Of a DNA stretch of 64,000 nucleotides, positions 11,186-22,984 are shown in pieces (positions within the stretch are counted from its first letter, which is position 1; each line of letters begins with the position of its first letter). The stretch comes from Pelobates cultripes (lineage: Eukaryota; Chordata; Amphibia; Anura; Pelobatidae), in NCBI GenBank assembly GCA_933207985.1, contig OW240915.1:110163243-110227242 (forward strand), given 5' to 3'. Position numbers and translations under genes: made by a program. The notes beneath the pieces are model-generated. The model was given only the letters and a program-made list of their open reading frames with translations, did no database searches and was not told the DNA's origin.

Positions 11186-13913
11186 TGCACACCGCTTGCC
11201 ACATGGCCCATCCGCCAGGGCCACTCTCCCATTTTAGGGTGCCAGGGAGGAGGCAGGCACAGAGAGCCAGACCACAGGGGTAGGACGGCGGTGGGCGGGA
11301 GGGGAGAGTATCCCCGACCCGTCACACCGCTTACCCCCTGGCCCAACCTCCATGCCTACACTCCCCGGCTTCTGGCAGCAGGGAGAAAACGTTCTAAGGG
11401 CAACCAGAGCGCAGAGGTAGGGCGGTGGGCGGGAGGGGACAGCCTCTCCAACCCGTCACACCGCTTGCCACATGGCCCATCCGCCAGGGCCACTCTCCCA
11501 TTTTAGGGTGCCGGGGAGGAGGCAGGCACAGAGAGCCAGACCACAGGGGTAGGACGGCGGTGGGCGGGAGGGGAGAGCATCCCCGACCCGTCACACCGCT
11601 TACCCCCTGGCCCAACCTCCATGCCTACACTCCCCGGCTTCTGGCAGCAGGGAGAAAACGTTCTAAGGGCAACCAGAGCGCAGAGGTAGGGCGGTGGGCG
11701 GGAGGGGACAGCCTCTCCAACCCGTCACACCGCTTGCCACATGGCCCATCCGCCAGGGCCACTCTCCCATTTTAGGGTGCCGGGGAGGAGGCAGGCACAG
11801 AGAGCCAGACCACAGGGGTAGGACGGCGGTGGGCGGGAGGGGAGAGCATCCCCGACCCGTCACACCGCTTACCCCCTGGCCCAACCTCCATGCCTACACT
11901 CCCCGGCTTCTGGCAGCAGGGAGAAAACGTTCTAAGGGCAACCAGAGCGCAGAGGTAGGGCGGTGGGCGGGAGGGGACAGCCTCTCCAACCCGTCACACC
12001 GCTTGCCACATGGCCCATCCGCCAGGGCCACTCTCCCATTTTAGGGTGCCGGGGAGGAGGCAGGCACAGAGAGCCAGACCACAGGGGTAGGACGGCGGTG
12101 GGCGGGAGGGGAGAGCATCCCCGACCCGTCACACCGCTTACCCCCTGGCCCAACCTCCATGCCTACACTCCCCGGCTTCTGGCAGCAGGGAGAAAGCGTT
12201 CTAAGGGCAACCAGAGCGCAGAGGTAGGGCGGTGGGCGGGAGGGGACAGCCTCTCCAACCCGTCACACCGCTTGCCACATGGCCCATCCGCCAGGGCCAC
12301 TCTCCACATTGCAGGGTTGCGGGGAGGAGGCAGGCACAGACAGCCAGACCACAGGGGTAGGACGGCGGTGGGCGGGAGGGGAGAGCATCCCCGACCCGTC
12401 ACACCGCTTACCCCCTGGCCCAACCTCCATGCCTACACTCCCCGGCTTCTGGCAGCAGGGAGAAAACGTTCTAAGGGCAACCAGAGCGCAGAGGTAGGGC
12501 GGTTGGCGGGAGGGGACAGCCTCTCCAACCCGTCACACCGCTTGCCACATGGCCCATCCGCCAGGGCCACTCTCCCATTTTAGGGTGCCGGGGAGGAGGC
12601 AGGCACAGAGTGCCAGACCACAGGGGTAGGACGGCGGTGGGCGGGAGGGGAGAGTATCCCCGACCCGTCACACCGCTTACCCCCTGGCCCAACCTCCATG
12701 CCTACACTCCCCGGCTTCTGGCAGCAGGGAGAAAACGTTCTAAGGGCAACCAGAGCGCAGAGGTAGGGCGGTGGGCGGGAGGGGACAGCCTCTCCAACCC
12801 GTCACACCGCTTGCCACATGGCCCATCCGCCAGGGCCACTCTCCCATTTTAGGGTGCCAGGGAGGAGGCAGGCACAGAGAGCCAGACCACAGGGGTAGGA
12901 CGGCGGTGGGCGGGAGGGGAGAGCATCCCCGACCCGTCACACCGCTTACCCCCTGGCCCAACCTCCATGCCTACACTCCCTGGCTTCTGGCAGCAGGGAG
13001 AAAGCGTTCAAAAAGCACAAGACCACAGAGGTAGGTAGTGCGGTGGGCGGGAAGGGAATACTTCTCAATCCCGTCACACCACTTCCACCATGACCATCCG
13101 CCAGGGCCACTCTCCCCATTGTAGGATACCGGGGAGGAGGCAGGCACAGAGAGCCAGACCACAGGGGTAGGACGGCGGTGGGCGGGAGGGGAGAGCATCC
13201 CCGACCCGTCACACCGCTTACCCCCTGGCCCAACCTCCATGCCTACACTCCCCGGTTCCTGCCAGCAGGGAGAAAGCGTTCTAAGGGCAACCAGAGCGCA
13301 GAGGTAGGGCGGTGGGCGGGAGGGGACAGCCTCTCCAACCCGTCACACCGCTTGCCACATGGCCCATCCGCCAGGGCCACTCTCCCATTTTAGGGTGCCG
13401 GGGAGGAGGCAGGCACAGAGAGCCAGACCACAGGGGTAGGATGGCGGTGGGCGGGAGGGGAGAGCATCCCCGACCCGTCACACCGCTTACCCCCGGCCCA
13501 ACCTCCATGCCTACACTCCCCGGCTTCTGGCAGCAGGGAGAAAACGTTCTAAGGGCAACCAGAGCGCAGAGGTAGGGCGGTGGGCGGAAGGGGACAACCT
13601 CTCCAACCCGTCACACCGCTTGCCACATGGCCCATCCACCAGGGCCACTCTCCACATTGCAGGGTTGCAGGGAGGTAAGAGGCACAGACAGCCAGACCAC
13701 AGGGGTAGGACGGCGGTGGGCGGGAGGGGAGAGCATCCCCGACCCGTCACACCGCTTACCCCCTGGCCCAACCATCACATTGCCGGCTGGCGGGAGGGAT
13801 CAAGAACAGGCAGTCAGACCACAAGGGTAGGACGGCGGTGGGCGGGAGGGGAGAGCATCCCCAGCCCGTCACACCGCTTACCCCCTGGCCCAACCTCCAT
13901 GCCTACGCACCGC
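11186..13913. repeat. Satellite array B: ~269-bp dimeric unit, about ten copies
   Basis: Landmark CCGCTTGCCACATGG recurs near 11190, 11461, 11730, 11999, 12268, 12537, 12806, 13346 and 13615, in steps of 269-271 with one divergent unit near 13077. Each unit is a dimer of two related ~135-bp halves. One half has GAGCATCCCCGACCCGTCAC and CTTACCCCCTGGCCC; the other has CAGCCTCTCCAACCCGTCAC and CTTGCCACATGGCCC. This is a two-monomer higher-order repeat. The first and last units are more diverged, as expected at array edges. The array is GC rich with several CpGs. Confidence 0.93.
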
Positions 13914-14370
13914 TGACCTTCATGGAAGACATTCATGCGGTATACATAGACTACTTCGGATCTGGTCATTAAAACGCTCTGCGCAAACACATGGAAATCC
14001 TAGGCATCAGGACGGCCACCGTTGTCCCCACCAGGGAAGGGGACCTCAGCAGGCCACGAGGCAACAGCCTACACCATGGTGCACGCAATATCAGGCCTCT
14101 GCTTTTAGACGGGGAATGGGTGCAAACTCAGATGGAGGTCACCAGACAGGTAGAGGAGCGCTTGGTTCGCAGACAGGTAGCGCCCTCACTGGTGGAGCCC
14201 GGTGAGAGTCCAGGGTCCACACCTGAGGCAAAGGGGAGAGGGTCATTTCACCTGTTTGCAGGGGGCCACCAGGGACCACCTGAGCGAAAGCCTCTACCCA
14301 GCTCAGGCGCAGGGAGCCATATCGATCGGAGAAGGTAGTGGGAGGAAACATGTTCAAGAAATTCGGATTT
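13914..14370. other. Unclassified segment between satellite arrays B and C
   Basis: A 115-codon open frame (13991-14338) is present without a recognisable motif, splice context or homologous neighbour. Given satellites on both sides I read it as chance in GC-rich DNA. Confidence 0.35.
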
Positions 14371-17300
14371 CAATTGCAGACAGTTAAGTGAGAAAACCTC
14401 CCAGAAGTCTGGAACTCTGGGTAGGCATCAGAGATCCAGCCAGGGTCCCCTGAACACCAAAGGGAAAAAACATTCTGTCAGTCTGGAACTCTGGTTAGGC
14501 ATAGGAGAACCAGCCAATGTCCCCTGCCTGCTCTTCAAAATTTTCGCTCCGAGAAAATCTCCTCGAGGGTGCCCCCAGCTATTGTTGTGCACTTTCTGCA
14601 CGCGCGTCATTTAGGGGGACCAACCTAAAAGAGTGTCCGACCTCATGGAAGTGGTGCCTGGACGCAGCAGGGCAGATCCGACCTCATTGCTTCAAAGGCC
14701 GGAGCTCATGGGACTTAGAAAATTTATCGCTCTTTAACGCAGCGCCCTTCCTGTCCACCAGGGGGCGCCACTAGGGGTGCAGGGTGCCCAGCGCAAGCTC
14801 CCTCACCCTGCCCGGCAAGCCCATCTGAATTCCCGCAACAAAGGAAGGTTGGGGAGGGCATCTGACGATTGAAGACATGTAAGGGGGAAAAAGAATTGTC
14901 AGCCTGGAACTCTGGCTGGGCATAGGAGAACCAGCCAGAGTCCACTGCCTGCTTGTGGCACTTTGAACCTTTTTCGACCTCAATACTGGGAATCTTGAAT
15001 TATATGCTGCACAATCTACTCAGGGGTGACACCAGAGCTTACACAGTGTGTCCAACTGCATAGACATGTATCCTGTACACAGCAGCTTGGCATATCTGAC
15101 CACATTTTTGCATCAAAACTATAGCACACTGAAGGCTGTCCAATCCATGCCTGCATTCATGCCCTGAGGGCCCAGCTGGAGATCGCGGCAACCCTTATCA
15201 TTTTATACAATCTGGGGGTGCTCCAATAGAGGTGCAGGAGACCCAGGGCAGAACCCTTCTACTGCCCGACATACACTGTGAAGCTGGTAGCAAGCAGAGG
15301 CTCCTGTAGCCTTTTATCATTTTCGGCCGCCAGGGGGCGACACTAGGGGTGCAGGGGTCCCAGGGAAGGGACCATTCACCTGCCTGTCAAACCTCAGGAG
15401 GCTGAGAGCAAGCAGAGTCCCCTGGAGGATTTTATCATTTTTGTCCACAGGGGGGCGCCACTAGGGGTGCAGGGGTCCCAGGGAAGGCACCCTCCCCATG
15501 CCCATCAAACCGCATGTGTCTGAGAGCAAGCAGAGGCCCTTAGAGCCATTTATCATTTTCGGCCACTGAGGGGCGCCACTAGGGGTGCAGAGTGCCCTGG
15601 GCAAGCTCCCTTCCCTTGCCCGACCAGACCCCTGAAATCCTGAAGCAAATGGAGGTCTGGGACTGCATTTGATGATTGAAGACAGGTAAGGGGGGAAACT
15701 GCCTGTCTGTCTGGAACTCTAGCTGGGCATAGGAGAACCAGCCAATGTCCCCTGCCTGCTCTTCAAAATTTTCGCTCCGAGAAAATCTCCTCGAGGGTGC
15801 CCCCAGCTATTGTTGTGCACTTTCTGCACGCGCGTCATTTAGGGGGACCAACCTAAAAGAGTGTCCGACCGCATGGAAGTGGTGCCTGGACGCAGCAGGG
15901 CAGATCCGACCTCATTGCTTCAAAGGCCGGAGCTCATGGGACTTAGAAAATTTATCGCTCTTTAACGCAGCGCCCTTCCTGTCCACCAGGGGGCGCCACT
16001 AGGGGTGCAGGGTGCCCAGCGCAAGCTCCCTCACCCTGCCCGGCAAGCCCATCTGAATTCCCGCAACGTAGGAAGGTTGGGGAGGGCATCTGACGATTGA
16101 AGACATGTAAGGGGGAAAACCACCTGTCAGCCTGGAACTCTGGCTGGGCATAGGAGAACCAGCCAGAGTCCCCTGCCTGCCTGTGGGACTTTGAACATTT
16201 TCCAACCTGAAAAGTGGGGACTTAGAAAATATTTCACACTGAAAACAGAACAACTTGTACTTTTCGCTACAGCATCTCCTCAGGGGTGGCGCCAGAGCTG
16301 ACAGAGTTCCGACCGCATGGACGTTTAGCCTTGCGGCAGGTGTGAAGGTCCCACCTCATTTTTGCCCAAGAACTGGAGCTTGCTGAAGGTTGTCCAGCCA
16401 CTGCCTGCCTGCTTGCTTGCCTGCCCCCTGCCCCCCTGCCTGCCTTCCCAGCTGGGGACCGCGGTGTCCCTTATAAAAGTTTTGCCAACCGTGGGGGCTC
16501 CACTAGAGGTGCAGGGGACCCAGGGAAGACAGCCTTGACATGCACAACTAATCCTGTGAGGCTGGGATCCAGCAGAGGCCCCTGGAGCGTTTTATCATTT
16601 TCGGCCACCGGGGGGCACCACTAGGGGTGCAGAGGACCCAGGGATGGCACCCTTCCCCTGCCTGTGCAGCCTCGGGTGGCTGAGAGCAGGCAGAAGCCCC
16701 TGGAGCATTTTATCATTTTTGGCCACCATGGGCGCCACTAGGGGTGCATGGAGCCCTGGGCAGGCTACCTCCACCTGCCCGGCAAGCACCCATGAAGTCC
16801 CGCAACGAAGGAAGGATGGGGAGGGCATCTGACAATTGAAGACAGGTAAGGGGAAAACCGCCTCTCAGCCTGGAACTCTGGCTGGGCATAGGAGAACCAG
16901 CCAGAGGCCCCTGGAGCGTTTTTATCATTTTCGTCCACAGGGGGGCGACACTAGGGGTGCATGGTGCCCTGGGCAGGCTCCCTCCAGATGCCCGGCAAGA
17001 CCCTTTGAAGTCCCGCAACGGAGGAAGATTGGGGAGGGCATCTGACAATTGAAGCTGGTAAGGGGGAAAACCACCTGTCAGCCTGGAACTCTGGCTGGGC
17101 ATAGGAGAACCAGCCAGAGGCCCCTGCCTGCCTGTGGGACTTTGAACATTTTCCAACCTGAAAAGTGGGGACTTAGAAAATATTTCACACTGAAAACAGA
17201 ACAACTTGTACTTTTCGCTGCAGCATCTCCTCAGGGGTGGCGCCAGAGCTGACAGAGATCCGACCGCATGGGTGTTTAGCCTGGTGGAAGGTGTGAAGGT

Positions 17301-20276
17301 CCCACCTCATTTTTGCCTTACACCTGTAGTTTGCTGAAGGCTGTCCATCCCCTCCTTGCCTGCATAAATGCCTGTCTGCCTGCCCCCCTTCCTGCCTGCC
17401 CAGCTGGGGATCACAGTTATCCCTTATAAGTTCTGCCAACAGTGGGAGGCTCCACTAGAGGTGCAGGGCACCCAGGGAAGGTAGCCATGACATGCACGAT
17501 TAATCCTGGGAGGCTGGGATCCAGCAGAGGCCCCTGGAGCGTTTTATCATTTTCGGCCACTGGGGGGCGCCACTAGGGGTGCAGAGGACCCAGGGATGGC
17601 ACCCTTCCCCTGCATGTGCAGCCTCGGGTGGCTGGGAGCAGGCAGAAGCCCCTGGAGCATTTTATCATTTTTGGCCACCAGGGGGCGCCACTAGGGGTGC
17701 ATGGAGCCCTGGGCAGGCTACCTCCACCTGCATGGCAAGCCCCCATGAAGTCCCGCAACGAAGGAAGGATGGGGAGGGCATCTTACAATTGAAGACAGGT
17801 AAGGGGGAAAACCGCCTCTCAGCCTGGAACTCTGGCTGGGCATAGGAGAACCAGCCAGAGACCCCTGGAGCGTTTTTATCATTTTCGTCCACAGGGGGGC
17901 GACACTAGGGGTGCATGGTGCCCTGGGCAGGCTCCCTCCAGCTGCCCGGCAAGACCCTTTGAAGTCCCGCAAAGGATGAAGATTGGACAATAGAAGCTGG
18001 TAAGGGGGAAAACTACCTGTCAGCCTGGAACTCTGGCTGGGCATAAGAGAACCAGCCAGAGTACCCTGCCTGCCTGTGGGACTTTGAACATTTTCCAACC
18101 TGAAAAGTGGGGACTTAGAAAATATTTCACACTGAAAACAGAACAACTTGTACTTTTCGCTGCAGCATCGCCTCAGGGGCGGCGCCAGAGCTGACAGAGT
18201 TCCAACCGCATGGGTGTTTAGCCTGGTGGAAGGTGTGAAGGTCCCACCTCATTTTTGCCTTACACCTGTAGATTGCTGAAGGCTGTCCATCCCCTCCTTG
18301 CCTGCATAATGCCTGTCTGCCTGCCCCCCCCAGCTGGGGATCACAGTTATACCTTATAAGTTCTGCCAACAATGGGGCTCCACTAGAGGTGCAGGGCACC
18401 CAGGGAAGGTAGCCATGACATGCACGATTAATCCTGGGAGGCTGGGATCCAGCAGAGGCCCCTGGAGCGTTTTATCATTTTCGGCCACCGGGGGGTGCCA
18501 CTAGGGGTGCAGAGGACCCAGGGATGGCACCCTTCCCCTGCCTGTGCAGCCTCAGGTGGCTGGGAGCAGGCAGAAGCCCCTGGAGCATTTTATCATTTTT
18601 GGCCACCAGGGGGCGCCACTAGGGGTGCATGGAGCCCTGGACAGGCTGCCTCCACCTGCCTGGCAAGCCCCCATGAAGTCCTGCAACGAAGGAAGGATGG
18701 GGAGGGCATCTTACAATTGAAGACAGGTAATGGGGAAAACCACCTCTCAGCCTGGAACTCTAGCTGGGCATAGGAGAACCAGCCAGAGGCCCCTGGAGCA
18801 TTATATCATTGACGTCCACAGGGGGGCGACACTAGGGGTGCATGGTGCCCTGGGCAGGCTCCCTCCACCTGCCTGGTAAGCCCCCTGAAGTCCCTCAACA
18901 AAGGAAGGTTGGGGAGGTCATCTGACGATTGAAGACAGGTAAGGGGGAAAACCACCTGTCAGCCTGGATCACTGGCTGGGCATAGGAGGACAGCAGAGGC
19001 CCCTGGAGCATTTTATAATTTTCGGCAACCATGGTGCGCCACTAGGGGTGCAGGGGACCCAGGGATGGCACCCTTCCCCTGGCCGTCCAACCTAGGGTGT
19101 ATGAGAACAAGCCAGAGTCCCCAGGAGAGTTTTATCATGTTCATCCACAGGGGGCGCCACTAGGGGTGCAGGGGTCACAGGGAAGGCACCCTCGACATGC
19201 CCATCAAACCGCATGTGGCTGAGAGTGAGCAGAGGCCCCTAGAGTCATTTATCATTTTCGGCCACTGGGGGGCGCCACTAGGGTTGCAGGGTGCCCTGGG
19301 CAAGATCCCTTCCCTTGCCCGACCAGACCCCTGAAGTCCCCCAGCAAAGTGAGGTCAGGTACTGCATCTGACGATTGAAGACAGGCAAGGGGAAAAACCA
19401 CCTGTCAGTCTGGAACTCTGGCTTGGCATAGGAGTACAAGCCAGAGTCCCCTGGAGTATTTTATCATGTTCGTCCACAGGGGGCGCCACTAGGGGTGCAG
19501 GGTACCCAGGGAAGGCACCCTCCCCATGCACATCAAACCGCGGGTGGCTGAGAGCAAGCAGAGGCCCCTAGAACCATTTATCATTTTCGGCCACTGGGGG
19601 GCGCCACTAGGGGTGCAGGTTGCCCTGGGCAAACTCCCTATCCTTGCCCTACCAGACCCCTGGAGTCCCCCTGCAAAGGGAGGTCTGGAACCGCATCTGA
19701 CGATTGAAGACATGTAAGGGGGAAAACCACCTGTCAGCCTGGAACTCTGGCTGGGCATAGGAGAACCAGCCAGAGTCCCCTGCCTGCCTGTGGGACTTTG
19801 AACATTTTCCAACCTGAAAAGTGGGGACTTAGAAAATATTTCACACTGAAAACAAAACAACTTGTACTTTTCGCTGCAGCATCTCCTCAGGGGTGGCGCC
19901 AGAGCTGACAGAGTTCCAACCGCTTGGGTGTTTAGCCTGGTGGCGGCTGTAGAAGTCCACACCATTTTTGTCTTAGACCTGGAGCTTGCTGAAGTCTGTC
20001 CATTCCCTCCCTCCCTCCCTCACCACCCACCCACCCAGCTGGGGACCTATGGGTGCAGGGTGCACTGGGCAGGCTCCCTCCCCCACCCCGGCCAGCCCCC
20101 TGAAGTCCCCCAACGAAGGAAGGTCGGGGAGGGCATCTGACAATTGAAGACAGGTAAGGGGGAAAACCGCCTGTCAGCCTGGAACTCTGGCTGGGCATAG
20201 GAGAACCAGCCAGAGTCCCCTGCCTGCCTGTGGGACTTTGAACATTTTCCAACCTGAAAAGTGGGGACTTAGAAAA
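14371..20276. repeat. Satellite array C: irregular higher-order repeat of ~118-bp subunits with CTCF-like motifs
   Basis: About 5.9 kb of complex repeats. Subunits of about 116-118 bp are marked by TTTATCATTTTCGGCCAC, then a G-run and GCGCCACTAGGGGTGCA. They combine with a longer block (GAAGACAGGTAAGGGGG, CTGGCTGGGCATAGGAGAAC, GGGACTTTGAACATTTTCC, CAACTTGTACTTTTCGCTG) into larger units. The CAACTTGTACTTTTCGCT landmark is at about 16250, 17204, 18143 and 19858, so one period is about 945 bp. A separate duplication of about 1,228 bp links 14517 and 15745. About 19 copies of the CCAC-N-GGGGGC-G-CACTAGGGG motif lie in one orientation. Exact matches to CCASYAGRKGGCRS are at 14755-14768, 15983-15996, 17675-17688 and 18603-18616. 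Confidence 0.9.
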
Positions 20277-20640
20277 TATTTTGCACATTTTCAAATAAAC
20301 CCCCCCAAAATAAATTTCAAAATAAAAGCACCTCAAAAGTTGCATCCCCTGACAGCCACCACCTGGGTGACCAACATATACAAAAATCAGCCAGATCCCT
20401 TCAGGGGTTCAGGAATTTCATGGAAGTCATATTTTGACCGGTAACCGCCAGGCTCACTTAGCCGAAAATAGTTCCATAGAATCGCGGCTAAGTGCCGCTG
20501 GAGGACAACCGGCAAAACGTCAATTTTGAAGCCGAAAACAGTTCCAGGGATTTTGCGCCTATGTCCCCCTGAATTCTTTTCTCGTTTTGGTCCATGCAAA
20601 AGGCATCCAGGGGGCCAGCTTTCGGTTCTACTGATGTAGG
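20257..20640. repeat. Diverged single unit related to satellite A at the end of array C
   Basis: From AGTGGGGACTTAGAAAATAT onward, the sequence continues into GCATCCCCTGACAGCCACCA, CATATTTTGACCGGTAACCG and CTTAGCCGAAAATAGTTCC. This is array A's unit with substitutions. It joins array C's GGGACTTTGAACATTTTCC block directly to A-type sequence, showing that A and C derive from one larger ancestral repeat. Confidence 0.8.
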
Positions 20641-20776
20641 GAGGGAGGGAAGCAGGCATGAGGGCAGGCAGACAGGGAAGGCGGGGACTTTGAAGGTTTA
20701 TTTTTTTTTATTTATTTTTTTTACCCTTCTGTAACCCCTTAGTGACCAGGGAATTTTTCAATTGAATTACCAGTAA
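20641..20776. other. Junction with a duplicated piggyBac tip
   Basis: A GGGA/GGCA-rich run and a T-rich run, then GTAACCCCTTAGTGACCAGG at 20731. This is repeated 42 bp later at 20773 as the actual left end of piggyBac copy 2. So the outer 42 bp of the transposon is tandemly duplicated, each time preceded by GTAA rather than TTAA. Confidence 0.75.
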
Positions 20777-21504
20777 CCCCTTAGTGACCAGGCAATTTTT
20801 CAATTGTATTACCGTTAAGGACCAGGGCTCTTTTTCTGCAGTGGCTGTGTTTAGATGTATTTGCCTCTTATATATTTACTGTGCCCACACATATTGTATG
20901 CCGTTTACCTCACTATTAAATGTTCATTCTAAAGATACCATTATTTTCATCATATCATATGAATTACTAGAATAAAAAAAGTGAAATATGATGAGACATA
21001 AAACACAGCTGGCCATCATGCCCCCATGTCCCAGTTGGAACATTTCTGAAGCCAGCCAATGTAATTCACCTCCGTCAAACCGTATGTTTTGGAAAAGTAC
21101 ACAGCCTAGGGCATTTCACATGGTGGCATTTCAAAACTTTACATGCACTTATTCTACCACCAGTCTCTGTCAAACGTTTTTGTGATGTCCTTTTTCACTC
21201 ACACATTCATGTTCACTTTTTCACCCACACATTCTACTTTGAGCATAAATTCTAACCTCCTGTTAGGTGTTCCTGCCAAAGGACACCCCAATATGTGCTC
21301 GGCAACATCTCCCGGGTACAGTGATACCACGCATGCATATGTTTGTCGGGTTCACTGGGGGATGCAAAGCAAAATGTCTGATATGCGTTTTTCAAATTGT
21401 ACATATCTTCTTTGCCGATCTACCTTATGGGGGACTTATCAGATATCCCAATGTATTTTCTTGACATGAGCGTGCATGTATTTGAAAAGTTGACACCCTG
21501 CAGT

Positions 21505-22930
21505 AGTTGAAGAACGCTTGTGGCGGTAACTGTTCAATCCTCATTTTCACACACACACACACACTGCTTTTTGACTGTGATTTAGGAGAGCACGCTGTTG
21601 GTTATTGCAAGAACACACCCCAGGGGGTTTTCTGCAAGGCTTCTCCTTAGGACACCCATGCCCCCCACGCATAGGCTCGCCAGGATTTTGGGAAGGTATG
21701 GTTACAATTGTATGACTTTTCAGTTTGAGTTGAAATTGAGAGTAGTTCTTCTGATAGGCCTATCTTTAGCTCGGGGCTTATCACATAGCCCAGTTTTATA
21801 GATCGCCACGAAAGGATACACACTTTGAAACGTGGACACCCCAAGGTATTGCATGTGGAGTGCTTTGATGCAACTTTTTTTCTTTTTTTATAGCCAGACC
21901 AAAAATAAATAAATAAAATAAAACAGTTGAAGAACGCGTGTGGAGGTAACTGTTCAATACTCATTTTCACACACACACACAAACACACTGCTTTTTGACT
22001 GTGATTTAGGAGAGCCCGCTGTTGGTTATTGCAAGAACACACCCCAGGGGGGTTTCTGCAAGGCTTCTCCTTAGGACACCCATGCCCCCCACGCATAGGC
22101 TCGCCAGGATTTTGGGAAGGTATGGTTACAATTGTATGACTTTTCAGTTTGAGTTGAAATCGAGAGTAGTTCTTCTGATAGGCCTATCTTTAGCTTGGGG
22201 CTTATCACAGAGCCCAGTTTTATAGATCGCCACGAAAGGATACACACTTTGAAACGTGGACACCCCAAGGTATTGCATGTGGAGTGCTTTGATGCAACCT
22301 TTTTTTATTTTTTTATAGCCAGACCAAAAATAAATAAATAAAATAAAACAGTTGAAGAATGCGTGTGGAGGTAACTGTTCAATCCTCATTTTCACACACA
22401 CACACTGCTTTTTGACTGTGATTTAGGAGAGCCCGCTGTTGGTTATTGCAAGAACACACCCCAGGTGGTTTTCTGCAAGGCTTCTCCTTAGGACACCCTT
22501 GCCCCCCATGCATAGGCTTGCCAGGATTTTGGGAAGGTATGGTTACAATTGTATGACTTTTCAATTTGAGTTGAAGTTGAGAGTATTTCTTCTGATAGGC
22601 CTATCTTTAGCTTGGGGCTTATCACATACCCCAGTTTTATAGATCGCCACGAAAGGGTACACACTTCGAAACGTAGGCACCCCAAGGTATTGCATGTGGA
22701 GTGCTTTGATGCAACTTTTTTCTTTTTTTTTAGCCAGACCAAAAAAATAAATAAATAAAATAAAACAGTTGAAGAACGCATGTGGAGGAAACTGTTCAAT
22801 CCTCATTTTCACACACACACACTGCTTTTTGACTGTGATTTAGGAGAGCCCGCTGTTGGTTATTGCAAGAACACACCCCAGGTGGTTTTCTGCAAGGCTT
22901 CTCCTTAGGACACCCATGCCCCCCATGCAC
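21505..22930. repeat. Internal ~420-bp tandem repeat of piggyBac copy 2 (three units plus a partial)
   Basis: GTTGAAGAACGC or GTTGAAGAATGC starts near 21506, 21926, 22350 and 22768, the last unit being partial as in copy 1. Units differ from each other more than the two transposons do elsewhere, notably in the CA-run length. This is a VNTR inside the element. Confidence 0.87.
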
Positions 22931-22984
22931 GGGGTAAATGTAACAACCCCCCCCCCACCCAAAAAAAAAACTGAACGGCAAATG

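Noticed and set aside
10723..11283. 186-codon frame upstream of array B
   Set aside because: Runs into the satellite, has no recognisable domain, and no splice or promoter context.
11291..13916. Proline- and glycine-rich open frames up to 206 codons in array B
   Set aside because: They are open because the GC-rich 269-bp repeat lacks stops in several frames on both strands; there is no start, splice or homology support.
13991..14338. 115-codon frame between arrays B and C
   Set aside because: Charged, low-information composition in GC-rich repeat surroundings; no homologue recognised.
7983..20276. CRISPR-like array
   Set aside because: Units are 118-488 bp, contiguous and without unique spacers, and the host is a vertebrate.
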